Positions 29,511-38,441 of a stretch of DNA of 64,000 nt are shown here, in pieces. This DNA is from Paeniglutamicibacter sulfureus. Its GTDB lineage: Bacteria; Actinomycetota; Actinomycetes; Actinomycetales; Micrococcaceae. The stretch is taken from positions 1,402,510-1,466,509 of the forward strand of contig NZ_JAULBL010000001.1 in assembly GCF_030512175.1 (NCBI RefSeq), read 5' to 3'. Positions within the stretch are counted from its first letter, which is position 1. Each line of letters opens with the position of its first letter. The notes under the pieces are model-generated. The model was not told the origin of the DNA. It ran no database searches and worked only from the letters and a program-made list of their open reading frames with translations. The translations under genes and the position numbers were made by a program.

Positions 29511-30362
29511 TCAGGCTGCCTTGGGCATGAGGAAATCCTGCAGGACCTTCGCCAGTCCGTCATCGTCCACGCCGGCTGCGATTTCGTCTGCCACGGCCTT
29601 GACTTCATCTGGGGCCTGGCCCATGGCCACGCCCCGACCTGCCCACGACAGCATCTCGATGTCGTTGCGGCCATCGCCCACGGCAATGGTCCGCTCGATG
29701 TCGAACCCGCGCGCCATGCGCAGCGCTTCGAGGCCACTGGCCTTGGTGACGCCCTCGGCGGCGATGTCCAGCCACGCCGTCCAGCCCACCGAATAGGTGA
29801 CTCCTGAAAGTCCGAGCGTGCCGACTGCATCGCCGAATTCCTCGGCGGTGGCGTCGGTGGAGAAGACCACCAGGCGAACGGCCGTGGCTTCAAGCATCTT
29901 GTCCAGCGTCACCGGGGTTGCGACGACGCCAAAGCTGGCATCCTCGAAGCGCTCTGTGGAAAGGAACTGCCCCTTGTCGTCTTCTAGTGCGTACTTCGCT
30001 GTGGGCAGCGCCTTGAGCAGTGCACGCAATGCGGGAGCCGGGTCGAAGGTCTTGCGTTCGATGATTTCGTAGCCGTCTTCCAGGGTGGTGTCGATGCGCA
30101 CAGTGACGCCGCCGTTGCAGCAGACGGCATAACCGTTCTCGATGCCGAGCATTTGAATGACCGGAAGTGTTGCGCCGAGGGAGCGCCCCGTGGAAATGAC
30201 GACCTCGTGTCCGGCCGCGACGATGGCGCGGGCCGAATCCTTGACCGCCGGGCTCATCTCCCCGACGTGGTTGACGAGGGTGCCGTCGACATCAAGGCAG
30301 ATCATGTAGGTTTCGGTTGCTTCTGACCGGTCTTCGATGCCGGTTCTTGTCATAACTGTCAT
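29511..30362 (-). CDS. HAD-superfamily (Cof/IIB type) sugar-phosphatase-like hydrolase
   Basis: 283 residues. Motif I is CLDVDGTLVN (both catalytic aspartates), motif II STGRS, the lysine of motif III is in EGVTKASGLEAL, and motif IV is VAVGDGRNDIEML-like (TIAVGDGRNDIEML). The large alpha/beta cap between motifs II and III marks the Cof/IIB subfamily, whose members dephosphorylate sugar phosphates and cofactors with broad specificity. The start could be M1 or M4. It lies downstream of serS on the same strand but behind a strong hairpin, so it is probably separate. Confidence 0.88.
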   Translation of the reverse strand: MTVMTRTGIEDRSEATETYMICLDVDGTLVNHVGEMSPAVKDSARAIVAAGHEVVISTGRSLGATLPVIQMLGIENGYAVCCNGGVTVRIDTTLEDGYEIIERKTFDPAPALRALLKALPTAKYALEDDKGQFLSTERFEDASFGVVATPVTLDKMLEATAVRLVVFSTDATAEEFGDAVGTLGLSGVTYSVGWTAWLDIAAEGVTKASGLEALRMARGFDIERTIAVGDGRNDIEMLSWAGRGVAMGQAPDEVKAVADEIAAGVDDDGLAKVLQDFLMPKAA

Positions 30363-30483
30363 TTATCCAGTGAAGCATCAAAATCACTTCCTGGGGATGA
30401 GCCAGCCCACAATGTGTCGTGAACGATGCATGAATGTCTTCCGAACCGCCGGGTTCCCTGCCAGCGTTTCCGGTGGTTAACGG

Positions 30484-30517
30484 CCGTTGGGAGGAGGCAT
30501 GTGCCTCCTCCCAACGG
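30484..30517 (-). terminator. Hairpin terminator after serS
   Basis: Perfect 16-base arms CCGTTGGGAGGAGGCA (30484-30499) and TGCCTCCTCCCAACGG (30502-30517) with a minimal loop, 26 bases past the serS stop. There is little U-tract (CCGTTAACC). Confidence 0.75.
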
Positions 30518-30543
30518 GATGGTTCGCGCCTTCGTTCCTTGGC

Positions 30544-31830
30544 TTACAGGAGAGGAAGAACTTCCATTCCGCCCAGGTACGGGCGAAGCGCCACCGGCAC
30601 GTTGACCGAGCCGTCGGCGTTCTGGTGGTGCTCAAGGATGGCCACGATCCATCGGGTGGTCGCCAGGGTGCCGTTGAGCGTCGACACAGCACGGGTCTTG
30701 CCCGGCTTGCCGTCGGCGCCAATTTCGCGTTCGCGGATGTTCAGGCGGCGGGCCTGGAAGGTGGTGCAGTTGGAGGTGGAGGTCAGCTCGCGGTAGGCGT
30801 CCTGGGTCGGGACCCATGCCTCGCAGTCGAACTTCCGTGCAGCGCTCATGCCCAGGTCCCCGGCCGCGGTATCGATGACGCGATAAGGCAGCTCGACCTT
30901 GGCGAGCATTTCCTCTTCCCAGGCCAGCAGCTTGGCGTGCTCGGCCTCGGACTGCTCCGGGGAGCAGTAGACAAACATTTCCAGCTTGTTGAACTGGTGG
31001 ACGCGGATGATGCCGCGGGTGTCCTTGCCCGCCGAGCCCGCCTCGCGGCGGTAGCAGGAGGACCAACCTGCATAGCGCGTCGGACCGTCCGAAAGGTCGA
31101 GGATCTCGTTGGCGTGGTACCCGGCCAGGGCGACCTCGGAGGTGCCCACCAGGTACAGGTCGTCGCGCTCGAGCTTGTAGATCTCGTCGTCGTGCTCGAC
31201 GTCGAAGCCGGTGCCCTGCATGGTTTCAGGGCGCACCAACGTCGGGGTGATCATGGGGATGAAGCCGTTCTGCACGGCCTGGTCCAGGGCCATGTTCATC
31301 AGTGCGATTTCCAGGCGGGCACCAATGCCCTTGAGGAAGTAGAAACGGGAACCGGAGACCTTCGCGCCGCGTTCCATGTCGATGGCACCGAGCAGCTCGC
31401 CGAGCTCGAGGTGGTCGCGTGGCTCAAAGCCCTCGGCGGCGAAGTCGCGGGGTGTTCCCACGTGCTTGACGACGGTGAAGTCGTCCTCGCCGCCGGAGGG
31501 CACACCGTCCAGGATCAGGTTGGGGATGGAGCGCTGCAGCTTCGTGTAGGTCTCTGCGGCAGCGTCCGAGGCGGCCTGTGCCTCCTTGACGTTCCTGGCC
31601 AGGTCCTTGACCTCGGCCAGTAGCGCCTGCTTTTCCTCGCCCTTGGCCGCGCCGACCCTCTTGCTGAAGGCGTTCTGTTGGGCACGCAGCGCCTCAAAGG
31701 ATGCAATCGACTCGCGGCGCGCTGTATCTGCGGCCAAAATCGCATCAATCAGGGACTCATCCGCCCCGCGGGCGCGCTGCGATGCGCGGAAGGTATCTGG
31801 ATTTTCACTGAGTACTTTTACGTCGATCAC
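30544..31830 (-). CDS. serS: Seryl-tRNA synthetase
   Basis: Charges tRNA-Ser and tRNA-Sec. 428 residues: an N-terminal coiled-coil arm (about 30-100, with [20 protein letters not shown]), then the class II core with motif 2 ([20 protein letters not shown]) and motif 3 ([15 protein letters not shown]-like, [15 protein letters not shown], and [19 protein letters not shown]). The ATG start gives [18 protein letters not shown], as in homologues. It is divergent from the lipid kinase gene across only 38 bases, so the promoters overlap. Confidence 0.97.
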   Translation of the reverse strand: MIDVKVLSENPDTFRASQRARGADESLIDAILAADTARRESIASFEALRAQQNAFSKRVGAAKGEEKQALLAEVKDLARNVKEAQAASDAAAETYTKLQRSIPNLILDGVPSGGEDDFTVVKHVGTPRDFAAEGFEPRDHLELGELLGAIDMERGAKVSGSRFYFLKGIGARLEIALMNMALDQAVQNGFIPMITPTLVRPETMQGTGFDVEHDDEIYKLERDDLYLVGTSEVALAGYHANEILDLSDGPTRYAGWSSCYRREAGSAGKDTRGIIRVHQFNKLEMFVYCSPEQSEAEHAKLLAWEEEMLAKVELPYRVIDTAAGDLGMSAARKFDCEAWVPTQDAYRELTSTSNCTTFQARRLNIREREIGADGKPGKTRAVSTLNGTLATTRWIVAILEHHQNADGSVNVPVALRPYLGGMEVLPLL

Positions 31831-31868
31831 GTCCTAAGCCTAGCAATCCCCGTTAGTCTGGGGAGACT

Positions 31869-32912
31869 ATGCAACGTAATCGACTCTTTGCCCTGATCAG
31901 CGCGGGTGCCGCGGGCACGGCGGCAACAATTAGTTGGCTCTCCGTGCGCCGGCTCGTGGACCGGAATCGGCCGGCATCCCTGGCCCCCGTCGCGGGCATC
32001 GCCACGTCCGCACTCAAGGTTGCGCTGGTGGTGAATCCAAGCAAGCTGGGAATGGACGAAGCGATAGCCGCCGTGCATCATGTGTGTGCCGAGGCCGGCC
32101 TCGTGGATCCCCTGGTCTATGAGACCACGGTTGACGATCCGGGACAGGGCGCCGCCCGAGAGGCCCTGGAAGCCGGCTGTGACGTTGTCATTGCGGCAGG
32201 AGGCGACGGCACCGTCCGCGCCGTGGCCGAGGTCCTGCGTGACACCGATGCCACCCTCGGGTTGATTCCGCTGGGGACGGGGAACCTGCTGGCCCGCAAC
32301 GTGGACGTGCCGCTCGAGGACATTGACACCGCGGCGTTCGGGGCCGTTCGGGGACCCGTGCGCACCATTGACACCGGATCGATCACCTTGAACCACCTCG
32401 ACGGAAGCGCCAGCGAGCATGCATTCCTGGTGATCGCGGGCGTTGGCACGGATGCCGATGTCATGGACGACACGAACGAGGAACTCAAGGCCAAGGTTGG
32501 CTGGCTGGCCTATTCGGAGGCCGGTTTCCGGCACCTCCCGGGCAAGCGCAAGAAGATCTCCATCGCCCTGGACGGTGGGTCCGAGCAAACCCGCAGCGTT
32601 CGTTCCGTGCTCTTTGCCAATTGCGGGAAGCTGCAGGGCCTGGACCTGGTTCCGGAGGCAAAGATCGACGACGGCGTCTTGGACGTGGTCGTTCTCAGCC
32701 CGCGCAGCGCCGCCGGGTGGGGCTGGATTTTCCTCAAGACGGCATTCCGTGCCCGCGGTGCAATCCCGGTGATGGGCTTCTATCCGACCGCAACGCTTAA
32801 CGTCCGTTGCCACGAGCCCATGAACACCCAGATCGACGGTGACGCGACGGGGCTGGTGACCGGGCTCGAAGTCAAGGTGAAACCCGCGTCGCTGAAGATG
32901 CGCTTGGGCTAG
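31869..32912 (+). CDS. Diacylglycerol kinase catalytic-domain (lipid kinase) protein
   Basis: 347 residues with an N-terminal hydrophobic/basic lead (FALISAGAAGTAATISWLSV) and a DAGK catalytic domain: VALVVNPSKLG, VVIAAGGDGTVRAVAEVL with the GGDGT nucleotide motif, and LIPLGTGNLLARN. The C-terminal YegS-like half has FLVIAGVGTDADVMDDTNEE and LDLVPEAKIDDGVLDVVV. Such proteins phosphorylate diacylglycerol or related lipids. The N-terminal segment may hold it at the membrane. Substrate is not determined. Confidence 0.88.
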   Translation: MQRNRLFALISAGAAGTAATISWLSVRRLVDRNRPASLAPVAGIATSALKVALVVNPSKLGMDEAIAAVHHVCAEAGLVDPLVYETTVDDPGQGAAREALEAGCDVVIAAGGDGTVRAVAEVLRDTDATLGLIPLGTGNLLARNVDVPLEDIDTAAFGAVRGPVRTIDTGSITLNHLDGSASEHAFLVIAGVGTDADVMDDTNEELKAKVGWLAYSEAGFRHLPGKRKKISIALDGGSEQTRSVRSVLFANCGKLQGLDLVPEAKIDDGVLDVVVLSPRSAAGWGWIFLKTAFRARGAIPVMGFYPTATLNVRCHEPMNTQIDGDATGLVTGLEVKVKPASLKMRLG

Positions 32913-32924
32913 CGATCCTTCCAA

Positions 32925-32960
32925 GGTTTCCGGGGCGGGCAGCGCCCGCGCCGGAAATCC
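32925..32960. terminator. Convergent hairpin between the lipid kinase gene and pheA
   Basis: GGTTTCCGGGGCGGGC pairs with GCCCGCGCCGGAAATCC around a 3-base loop, with one mismatch and a bulge. No U-tract on either strand, so it may be a weak bidirectional terminator. Confidence 0.45.
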
Positions 32961-32966
32961 TCGAAA

Positions 32967-33896
32967 CTAGGTGGCCAGACGCGTTTTGAGGCCGTGAACC
33001 CACGCGTGCGCCTTGGAAAACGCGTTGTCGGAGTTGTGCGCATCCACCGAAGAGGAGAGCCCTTCGGCCGCCGGGTATGAACCCAGGAACCGCAGGTCCG
33101 GGCAGACCCGGTGCAGGCCGGCCAGTGCGTCGGCAACGCGTTCCTGCGCCAGATGCCCGTCGACGTCCACGGAGAAGAAATACTTTCCCATGCCCTCACC
33201 CGTGGGTCGGGACTCGATGCGGCTGAGGTTTACCCCGCGCACCACGAACTGTTCCAGGATGTCCATGAGGGCGCCGGGCCGGTCCTCGGCCAGCGGCAAG
33301 ATGACGGTGCTCTTATCCACTCCGGTCGGCGCCGGGATCGGCCCCGGGCGGGCGACAAGGACGAACCGGGTGACGGCTCCCTGGTAGTCTTCGATGCCTT
33401 CGCGCAGGATCTTCAGTCCGCGTTCCCGGGCCACCAGGGGCGAGCAGATCGCCGCATCGTGTCCGGTTTCATCGTCCAGCAGTGCGAGCGCACCTGCTGC
33501 CGTGGAGGAGGCGGGAACGAATTCCGCTCCGGGAATATTCGCTTCGGCCCAGCCGCGGCATTGCGCCCAGGCATGGCCGTGCGTGGAAACGGAGCGGATC
33601 TGCTCGAGGGAATCGATGTTTTGGCGCACCGCCAGCACGAAGCTGATGGTCACCAGGGCCTCGCGCATGATCTGCAGGGCCTCCCCGGTGGCTATGGCAT
33701 CCAGCGTGGCGGACACCCCGCCCTCCACCGAGTTCTCGATGGGCACCATGGCCGCGTCGGCTTCCCCGCTGCGGACCTTGTCAAGTGCCGCGTTGACGTT
33801 GGCCGACGGGATGCGTTCGGCGTCCCGGGCACCGGGAACCTGCAGCAGGGCGGCCTCGGTGAAGGTTCCCGCAGGACCCAAATAGGTGTAGATCAT
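32967..33896 (-). CDS. pheA: Prephenate dehydratase
   Basis: Converts prephenate to phenylpyruvate in phenylalanine synthesis. The 309 residues begin MIYTYLGPAGTFTEAAL. The catalytic domain carries VPIENSVEGGV and the T-R-F motif (AVTRFVLVAR). The C-terminal ACT domain (about 200-275) has STVILPLAEDRPGALMD and the phenylalanine-binding SRIESRPTGEGMGKYFFSVD (E-S-R-P), implying feedback inhibition by phenylalanine. No chorismate mutase domain is fused. The ATG overlaps the stop of the rhodanese gene by four bases (ATGA), so the pair is co-translated. Confidence 0.96.
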   Translation of the reverse strand: MIYTYLGPAGTFTEAALLQVPGARDAERIPSANVNAALDKVRSGEADAAMVPIENSVEGGVSATLDAIATGEALQIMREALVTISFVLAVRQNIDSLEQIRSVSTHGHAWAQCRGWAEANIPGAEFVPASSTAAGALALLDDETGHDAAICSPLVARERGLKILREGIEDYQGAVTRFVLVARPGPIPAPTGVDKSTVILPLAEDRPGALMDILEQFVVRGVNLSRIESRPTGEGMGKYFFSVDVDGHLAQERVADALAGLHRVCPDLRFLGSYPAAEGLSSSVDAHNSDNAFSKAHAWVHGLKTRLAT

Positions 33897-34219
33897 CGGA
33901 CGGTGGGCTCCTGCCCGTTTTCGCTCTCCAGAGGCAGCCCGGCTTCGAGCCAGGCACCTGAACCGCCGGCAATGTTGAAGGCGCAGTATCCCTGGGAGAC
34001 CAGCCACGCCGCGGCCTGTGCCGAACGGCCGCCGGTGCGGCAAATGATGTAGGCGTCGGTGTCCGGGTCAAGTTCCTCGAGGCGCAGCGGCAGGTCGGCG
34101 AGCGGGATGTGAACGGCGCCCGTGGCGTGTCCCTCGACCCATTCGTACTCTTCGCGGACGTCAAGGATCAACGCGTCGGCGGGAACCTGATCGACCGATA
34201 CCGTTTCAAAATCACTCAT
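33893..34219 (-). CDS. Single-domain rhodanese-like protein
   Basis: 108 residues of rhodanese homology domain: ALILDVREEYEWVEGHATGA (CH2A motif) and the active-site loop YIICRTGGRSAQAA with the catalytic C60. This is a PspE/GlpE-type single domain that could carry persulfide sulfur. AAAGGAG sits 6 bases before the ATG. It is the first gene of a two-gene operon with pheA, an unexpected partner. A functional link to phenylalanine synthesis is not evident. Confidence 0.9.
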   Translation of the reverse strand: MSDFETVSVDQVPADALILDVREEYEWVEGHATGAVHIPLADLPLRLEELDPDTDAYIICRTGGRSAQAAAWLVSQGYCAFNIAGGSGAWLEAGLPLESENGQEPTVR

Positions 34220-34412
34220 GACTCTCCTTTGGCTCACCAGTTGTTGTGTTGCCCAACAGCCTAGCGCCCGGGCGTGATGGGCCATGGATTCGGTGAAGCG
34301 GATGTTGCGCCGCACCGCACCCGCGTTGGCGGGCATCGAGCCGTACTACGATCGGTGGTGGGGACCGCTGCCGGAAGGCATTGGCGCTCCATCACCACAG
34401 AAGGAGTCGTTG

Positions 34413-35795
34413 ATGTCCGAGATTGCCGAAATGACCGCGTTGGAACTTCGCGATGCGCTGCGCCGCGGGGATCTGTCTGCACGCGATGCGGTCGGGCACT
34501 ATCTGGGGCGGATCGAGGAACTCAACCCCGTCCTGGGATCGTTCGTCACCGTCACCGCGGAGCAGGCAATGACCGCGGCCGCTAACTCCGATGCGCTTTA
34601 TGCCGCCGGGGAGCCCGTGGGGATGCTCAACGGGATGCCGCTGGCCTACAAGGACCTGCTGGACGTGGCGGGCGTGCCGACCGGCTTCGGAACCGCCGCA
34701 TTCGGCCCCGCCGTTGCCACAAAGGACTCGCCCCTGGTGGCCACGCTGTCGCGGGCTGGCGCAATTTCGCTGGGCAAGACCCAGGTGCCCGAGTTCGGGT
34801 TGAGCTGCCATTCGGAAAACGATGTGGCGCCGCCTGCCCGGAACCCGATGAACCCGGCATTGTCCGCCGGTGGTTCCAGCGGCGGAGAAGCGGCGGCCGT
34901 GGCGGCCGGGATGCTGCCCTTTGGTCCAGGCAGCGACGGCGGGGGCTCGGTCCGCATCCCGGCCTCGGCCTGCGCCCTGATTGGGCTGAAGCCCGGCATG
35001 GGCACCATCCCCAGCGACGTCCTGGACGGCACCCTCGACGCCTTCGGTGCACCTCGGCTCACCGTTTCCGGACCCTTGGCCCGCACCGCCCTGGATGCGG
35101 CACTGCTCATGGATGCCATGGTCGACCCCACGCGCGAAACTTATCTGGATGCCCTGCGAGACGGTGCCGTCGATGCCCTGCGCGGCCTGCGGATCGGGGT
35201 CAGCACCGACAGCCCCTTTGCCTCGGCGTACGAAATCAAGCTCGCTCCCGACGCCCACGCGGCGCTCAACCATGGGATCAGGGCGCTCGGCGCCCGGGGC
35301 CACCATCTTGAGGAAGCCGAGATCTTCTACGATGCGGCCTACCCCGAGACGTTTTCCACGGTGTGGACCGGCGGCCTTGCGGCGGCTCCCATCCCGGCGG
35401 GCAGTGAAGCGAAACTGGGCACCCTGGCACGGTCGTTCCGCGAACGCGCCACGCACCGCGACCTGATGACCTCCGTGGCGGCGGCCCGCCGCCTGACGGA
35501 GATTGCCTCGGATTTCCGCACGCAGTGGGGCCGCTACGACGTGGTGCTGACTCCCGCCATGGCGTCCACTCCCCCGGCAATCGGCTTCTACACCTCGCAG
35601 GACGCAGACACCGACTACATGCGCCAATGCCAGTACACCCCCTACACATCCATGGTGAACGTCTCGGGCCTTCCGGCGATCACGGTACCGACGTTCACGA
35701 CGGCCAACGGCCTGTCAATGGGCGTGCAACTGATTGGCCGGGCGGGGTCGGAAAGCCAGCTCCTGGCCCTGGCGCAACAACTGTCCGAAATGTGA
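34413..35795 (+). CDS. Amidase-signature family amidase
   Basis: 460 residues of the amidase signature family (GatA-like fold). The catalytic triad is visible: K80 in LAYKDLLDVAGVPT, the cis-serine in SAGGSSGGEAAAVAAG (S155) and the nucleophile in GSDGGGSVRIPAS (S179). The C-terminal end carries NVSGLPAITVPTF and MGVQLIGRAGSESQLLALA. The ATG follows AAGGAG. There is no gatB or gatC nearby, so it is not the tRNA amidotransferase subunit; a stand-alone amide hydrolase is likely. The substrate cannot be told. The POT peptide transporter follows 52 bases downstream on the same strand. Confidence 0.9.
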   Translation: MSEIAEMTALELRDALRRGDLSARDAVGHYLGRIEELNPVLGSFVTVTAEQAMTAAANSDALYAAGEPVGMLNGMPLAYKDLLDVAGVPTGFGTAAFGPAVATKDSPLVATLSRAGAISLGKTQVPEFGLSCHSENDVAPPARNPMNPALSAGGSSGGEAAAVAAGMLPFGPGSDGGGSVRIPASACALIGLKPGMGTIPSDVLDGTLDAFGAPRLTVSGPLARTALDAALLMDAMVDPTRETYLDALRDGAVDALRGLRIGVSTDSPFASAYEIKLAPDAHAALNHGIRALGARGHHLEEAEIFYDAAYPETFSTVWTGGLAAAPIPAGSEAKLGTLARSFRERATHRDLMTSVAAARRLTEIASDFRTQWGRYDVVLTPAMASTPPAIGFYTSQDADTDYMRQCQYTPYTSMVNVSGLPAITVPTFTTANGLSMGVQLIGRAGSESQLLALAQQLSEM

Positions 35796-35847
35796 GATTG
35801 ATCTACAAAGTGGGCATGACGCGCATCACGGGCGAAAAATTGATGAC

Positions 35848-37305
35848 ATGTCTATATCCACCTCGCTGAAGGATCCGTCCTCGACCGGCTTCTTTGGCCA
35901 CCCCAAAACGCTTTCGAATTTGTTCAGCATCGAGATGTGGGAACGCTTCTCGTTCTACGGGATGCAAGCGATCCTCGCGTACTACATGTACTTCTCCGTC
36001 ACCGATGGCGGACTCGGGATCCCCCAGGACCTGGCGCTGTCGCTGGTCGGCGCGTATGGCGGAGCCGTCTACCTGAGCACCATTCTTGGCGCCTGGCTCG
36101 CGGACCGCCTGCTGGGATCCGAAAAGGTCCTGCTCTGCTCCGCCTTCCTGATCATGGGCGGACACATTGCGCTGGCAGCCCTTCCCGGCGCGACCGGGTT
36201 GGCCGTCGGCCTGGTCCTTGTTGCCGTGGGCTCGGGCGGGTTGAAGGCCAACGCCACCGCACTGGTCGGTTCCCTGTACTCCAAGGAAGACACCCGTCGC
36301 GATGCAGGGTTCTCGATCTTCTACATGGGAGTGAACATCGGCGGCCTGCTTGGCCCGCTGCTCACCGGATTCCTGCAGCAGCGCTGGGGCTTCCACTTCG
36401 GTTTCGCCGCAGCGGCCATCGGCATGGCCATTGGCGTTGCCATCTACCTCAGCGGCCGCAAGAACCTGCCCGATTCGGTCAAGCTGGTCGGCAACCCGCT
36501 GCCCGCCAACGAGCGCACGAAGTACCTGATCGGCTTCCTAGCCTTCGTCGTCGTCGTGGTGGCGGCATTCGCGTTGAAGATCGTCACCGCCGAGTCCCTG
36601 GCACGCACCATTGCGTACGCCGTCATCCTGGCTTCGGTCATCTACTTCACCCTGATGCTGCGTTCCAAGCGCGTCTCCGCGGTTGAGCGCAAGCACGTTC
36701 TCGCCTTCATCCCGCTATACATCGCCTCGGCCGCCTTCTGGGCGCTGTTCCAGCAGCAGTTCACGTTCATCGCCGTGTACTCGCAGGAACGCCTGGACCG
36801 CTCGCTCTTCGGCTGGGAGATGCCCGCCTCCTGGGTCCAATCCATCAATCCTGTCTTCATCATCGTGCTGGCCGGCATCTTCGCCGCCCTGTGGACCAAG
36901 ATGGGCACCCGCCAGCCGGGAACCGTGGTCAAGTTCTCCCTGGCCCTGGTTCTCGTGGGCCTGGCATTCCTGGTCTTCATCCCGATGAATTCGCTGGAGA
37001 AGACGCCGCTGCCGGCGCTCGTCGGCATCCTCCTGCTCTGCACGCTGGCCGAGTTGCTGCTGAGCCCCATCGGCCAGTCCGTCACCACCAAGCTGGCCCC
37101 GGCGGCCTTCGGCACGCAGATGATCGCGCTGTTCTTCCTCTCTGTGTCACTGGGCACCACGCTGGCAGGCATCCTGGCCGGTTTCTACACCGAGGGCAAC
37201 GAGATCACTTATTTCCTTGCCCTCGGAGGAACCGCCATCGTGCTGGGCGTTGGCCTGCTGCTGGCCACCCCGGCCCTCAAGAGGCTGATGGGCGAGGTCC
37301 GCTAG
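35848..37305 (+). CDS. POT/PTR family proton-dependent peptide transporter
   Basis: 485 residues with about 14 membrane spans. The family signature IEMWERFSFYGMQAILAYYM (E-x-x-E-R-F-x-x-Y-G) is at the start of span 1. A second PTR signature region includes FYMGVNIGGLLGPLL. WALFQQQFTFIAVYSQERLD is the conserved E/Q region of the second half. It imports di- and tripeptides with protons. It lies 52 bases after the amidase gene and ahead of a good terminator, so the two may form an operon for uptake and hydrolysis of small amides or peptides. No strong ribosome-binding site precedes the ATG. Confidence 0.93.
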   Translation: MSISTSLKDPSSTGFFGHPKTLSNLFSIEMWERFSFYGMQAILAYYMYFSVTDGGLGIPQDLALSLVGAYGGAVYLSTILGAWLADRLLGSEKVLLCSAFLIMGGHIALAALPGATGLAVGLVLVAVGSGGLKANATALVGSLYSKEDTRRDAGFSIFYMGVNIGGLLGPLLTGFLQQRWGFHFGFAAAAIGMAIGVAIYLSGRKNLPDSVKLVGNPLPANERTKYLIGFLAFVVVVVAAFALKIVTAESLARTIAYAVILASVIYFTLMLRSKRVSAVERKHVLAFIPLYIASAAFWALFQQQFTFIAVYSQERLDRSLFGWEMPASWVQSINPVFIIVLAGIFAALWTKMGTRQPGTVVKFSLALVLVGLAFLVFIPMNSLEKTPLPALVGILLLCTLAELLLSPIGQSVTTKLAPAAFGTQMIALFFLSVSLGTTLAGILAGFYTEGNEITYFLALGGTAIVLGVGLLLATPALKRLMGEVR

Positions 37306-37353
37306 ACCCTCGGCATCCCGCTCCCACGAGGTGGGCGGGCCACGAACGCAGAG

Positions 37354-37400
37354 AGCGGCCGCAGCCGGCATTCTTGCCGGTTGCCGCCGCTGTCTTTTTG
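37354..37400 (+). terminator. Terminator after the peptide transporter gene
   Basis: 17-base arms 37354-37370 and 37375-37391 (two mismatches) with a TTCT loop, followed by GTCTTTTTG. It lies 48 bases past the transporter stop and just before the insertion element. Confidence 0.88.
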
Positions 37401-37419
37401 CCCGCGGATCCTGACCTAG

Positions 37420-37435
37420 ATGATTAAGTCCTAAT
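37420..37435 (+). repeat. Left terminal inverted repeat of the insertion sequence
   Basis: ATGATTAAGTCCTAAT, matching the reverse complement of the right end at 14 of 16 positions. It starts immediately past the transposase stop. Confidence 0.8.
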
Positions 37436-37439
37436 CATT

Positions 37440-38345
37440 TCAGTGGTCGTAGGCGGTGAGGGAGCGTTTGCGGGGTGCGTTGGTTTTCCAGTTGTGCCAG
37501 ATTCCTGCCGCGAGGGCCAGGAGCTTTGACGCGACGCGTGCGTAGAGACCTTCGAGGGTTCTGGCGCCGTGGTGTTCGAGCCCGAGCTGGCCCTTGAGGC
37601 TGTCGAAGACGGACTCGATCCACTGGCGGATGCCGCCGAACTTCCCGAACCTGGGCTTTTCGTCCTTGCGGTCCGGCCGCACCAGGTTGGCGCCGAGGTC
37701 CTCGGCGATGAACCGCTCAAAGTCCCTTCCGGCGAAACCCTTGTCGGCAAGGATGACCTGCCCGTCGCGGACCAGATGGTGGTCGTGGCGCAGCAGGGCC
37801 TCGGTGACCTCGCGTTCCCCGAGCTTGGGGTTGGCCAGTCCCCAGATCACCGGCATGCCCTCGGGGGTGCTGACTAGGTACAGGCGAAAGCCCCAGAAGT
37901 AGCGCGAATGCGAGGCGCAGTATCCGTAGCCGGCGTGCCCGGCCAGGTCCGAGCGCTTGACTGTTTCGCGGCTGGTGCCGCACGGGACGGGGGTCGAATC
38001 CAGCAGGCGGAGGATCTCGTGCCAGGATTCGGTGTCTTTGGCCAGGGCGGTGATCACCGCACTGATCAGGGTTCCGGCGGCGCGCACGCGCTTGTTGTAG
38101 CCGGATTGCTGCGGGATGCCGGGGAACAGTTCCCGCAGGTGGGTGCGGGCGTAGCGGACCCATCGCGATTCGGAGGAGTGCCCGTGCAGCAGGTGCTGGG
38201 CCACGACCAGGCACAGCAGCTCGGCATCGCTCAAGATGGCCTTGCGGCCGGGTTTGCTCGAGCGGTCGTATCCCAAATCCGGCAGGACACGATCGGTGAG
38301 TAGGACGTAGAGTGTGGTCAGGAGAGTGTTGAGTTTTGGGTTCAC
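37440..38345 (-). CDS. IS982-family-like transposase
   Basis: 301 residues, full length. The N-terminal region LSDAELLCLVVAQHLLHGHS and the SGYNKRVRAAG segment lead to a DDE-type catalytic core: LLDSTPVPCGTSRETVKRSD (first acidic residue in D-S-T-P), SHSRYFWGFRLYLVSTPEG, then ILADKGFAGRDFE (second Asp) and RQWIESVFDSLKGQLGLEHH (Glu in the I-E-S-x-F region). These are the marks of actinobacterial IS982-type transposases. It begins with GTG and ends a few bases from the left inverted repeat. The frame is intact, so the element may still move. Confidence 0.88.
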   Translation of the reverse strand: MNPKLNTLLTTLYVLLTDRVLPDLGYDRSSKPGRKAILSDAELLCLVVAQHLLHGHSSESRWVRYARTHLRELFPGIPQQSGYNKRVRAAGTLISAVITALAKDTESWHEILRLLDSTPVPCGTSRETVKRSDLAGHAGYGYCASHSRYFWGFRLYLVSTPEGMPVIWGLANPKLGEREVTEALLRHDHHLVRDGQVILADKGFAGRDFERFIAEDLGANLVRPDRKDEKPRFGKFGGIRQWIESVFDSLKGQLGLEHHGARTLEGLYARVASKLLALAAGIWHNWKTNAPRKRSLTAYDH

Positions 38346-38377
38346 ATACGAGACTTAGCACTCTCCGCCAGCGATTA

Positions 38378-38409
38378 ACAGGGTCCGGGAACAAGTTCCC
38401 GGACCCTGT
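38378..38409 (-). terminator. Hairpin inside the element, upstream of the transposase gene
   Basis: Perfect 15-base arms ACAGGGTCCGGGAAC (38378-38392) and GTTCCCGGACCCTGT (38395-38409) with a 2-base loop, between the right inverted repeat and the transposase start. It could block transcription entering from the DUF4190 gene, which reads toward it. The U-tract is short. Confidence 0.55.
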
Positions 38410-38425
38410 CTCGTTCCAAGCGTCA

Positions 38426-38441
38426 ATTAGGACTGACTCAT
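38426..38441 (-). repeat. Right terminal inverted repeat of the insertion sequence
   Basis: ATTAGGACTGACTCAT on the plus strand, the partner of 37420-37435. It abuts the CTAG that contains the DUF4190 stop codon. Confidence 0.8.

Noticed and set aside
34413-35795. GatA subunit of the tRNA amidotransferase
   Set aside because: No gatC or gatB is adjacent, and the sequence is that of a stand-alone amidase-signature enzyme.
37354-37400. Part of the insertion element
   Set aside because: This hairpin with T-run lies outside the inverted repeat and fits as the terminator of the peptide transporter gene.
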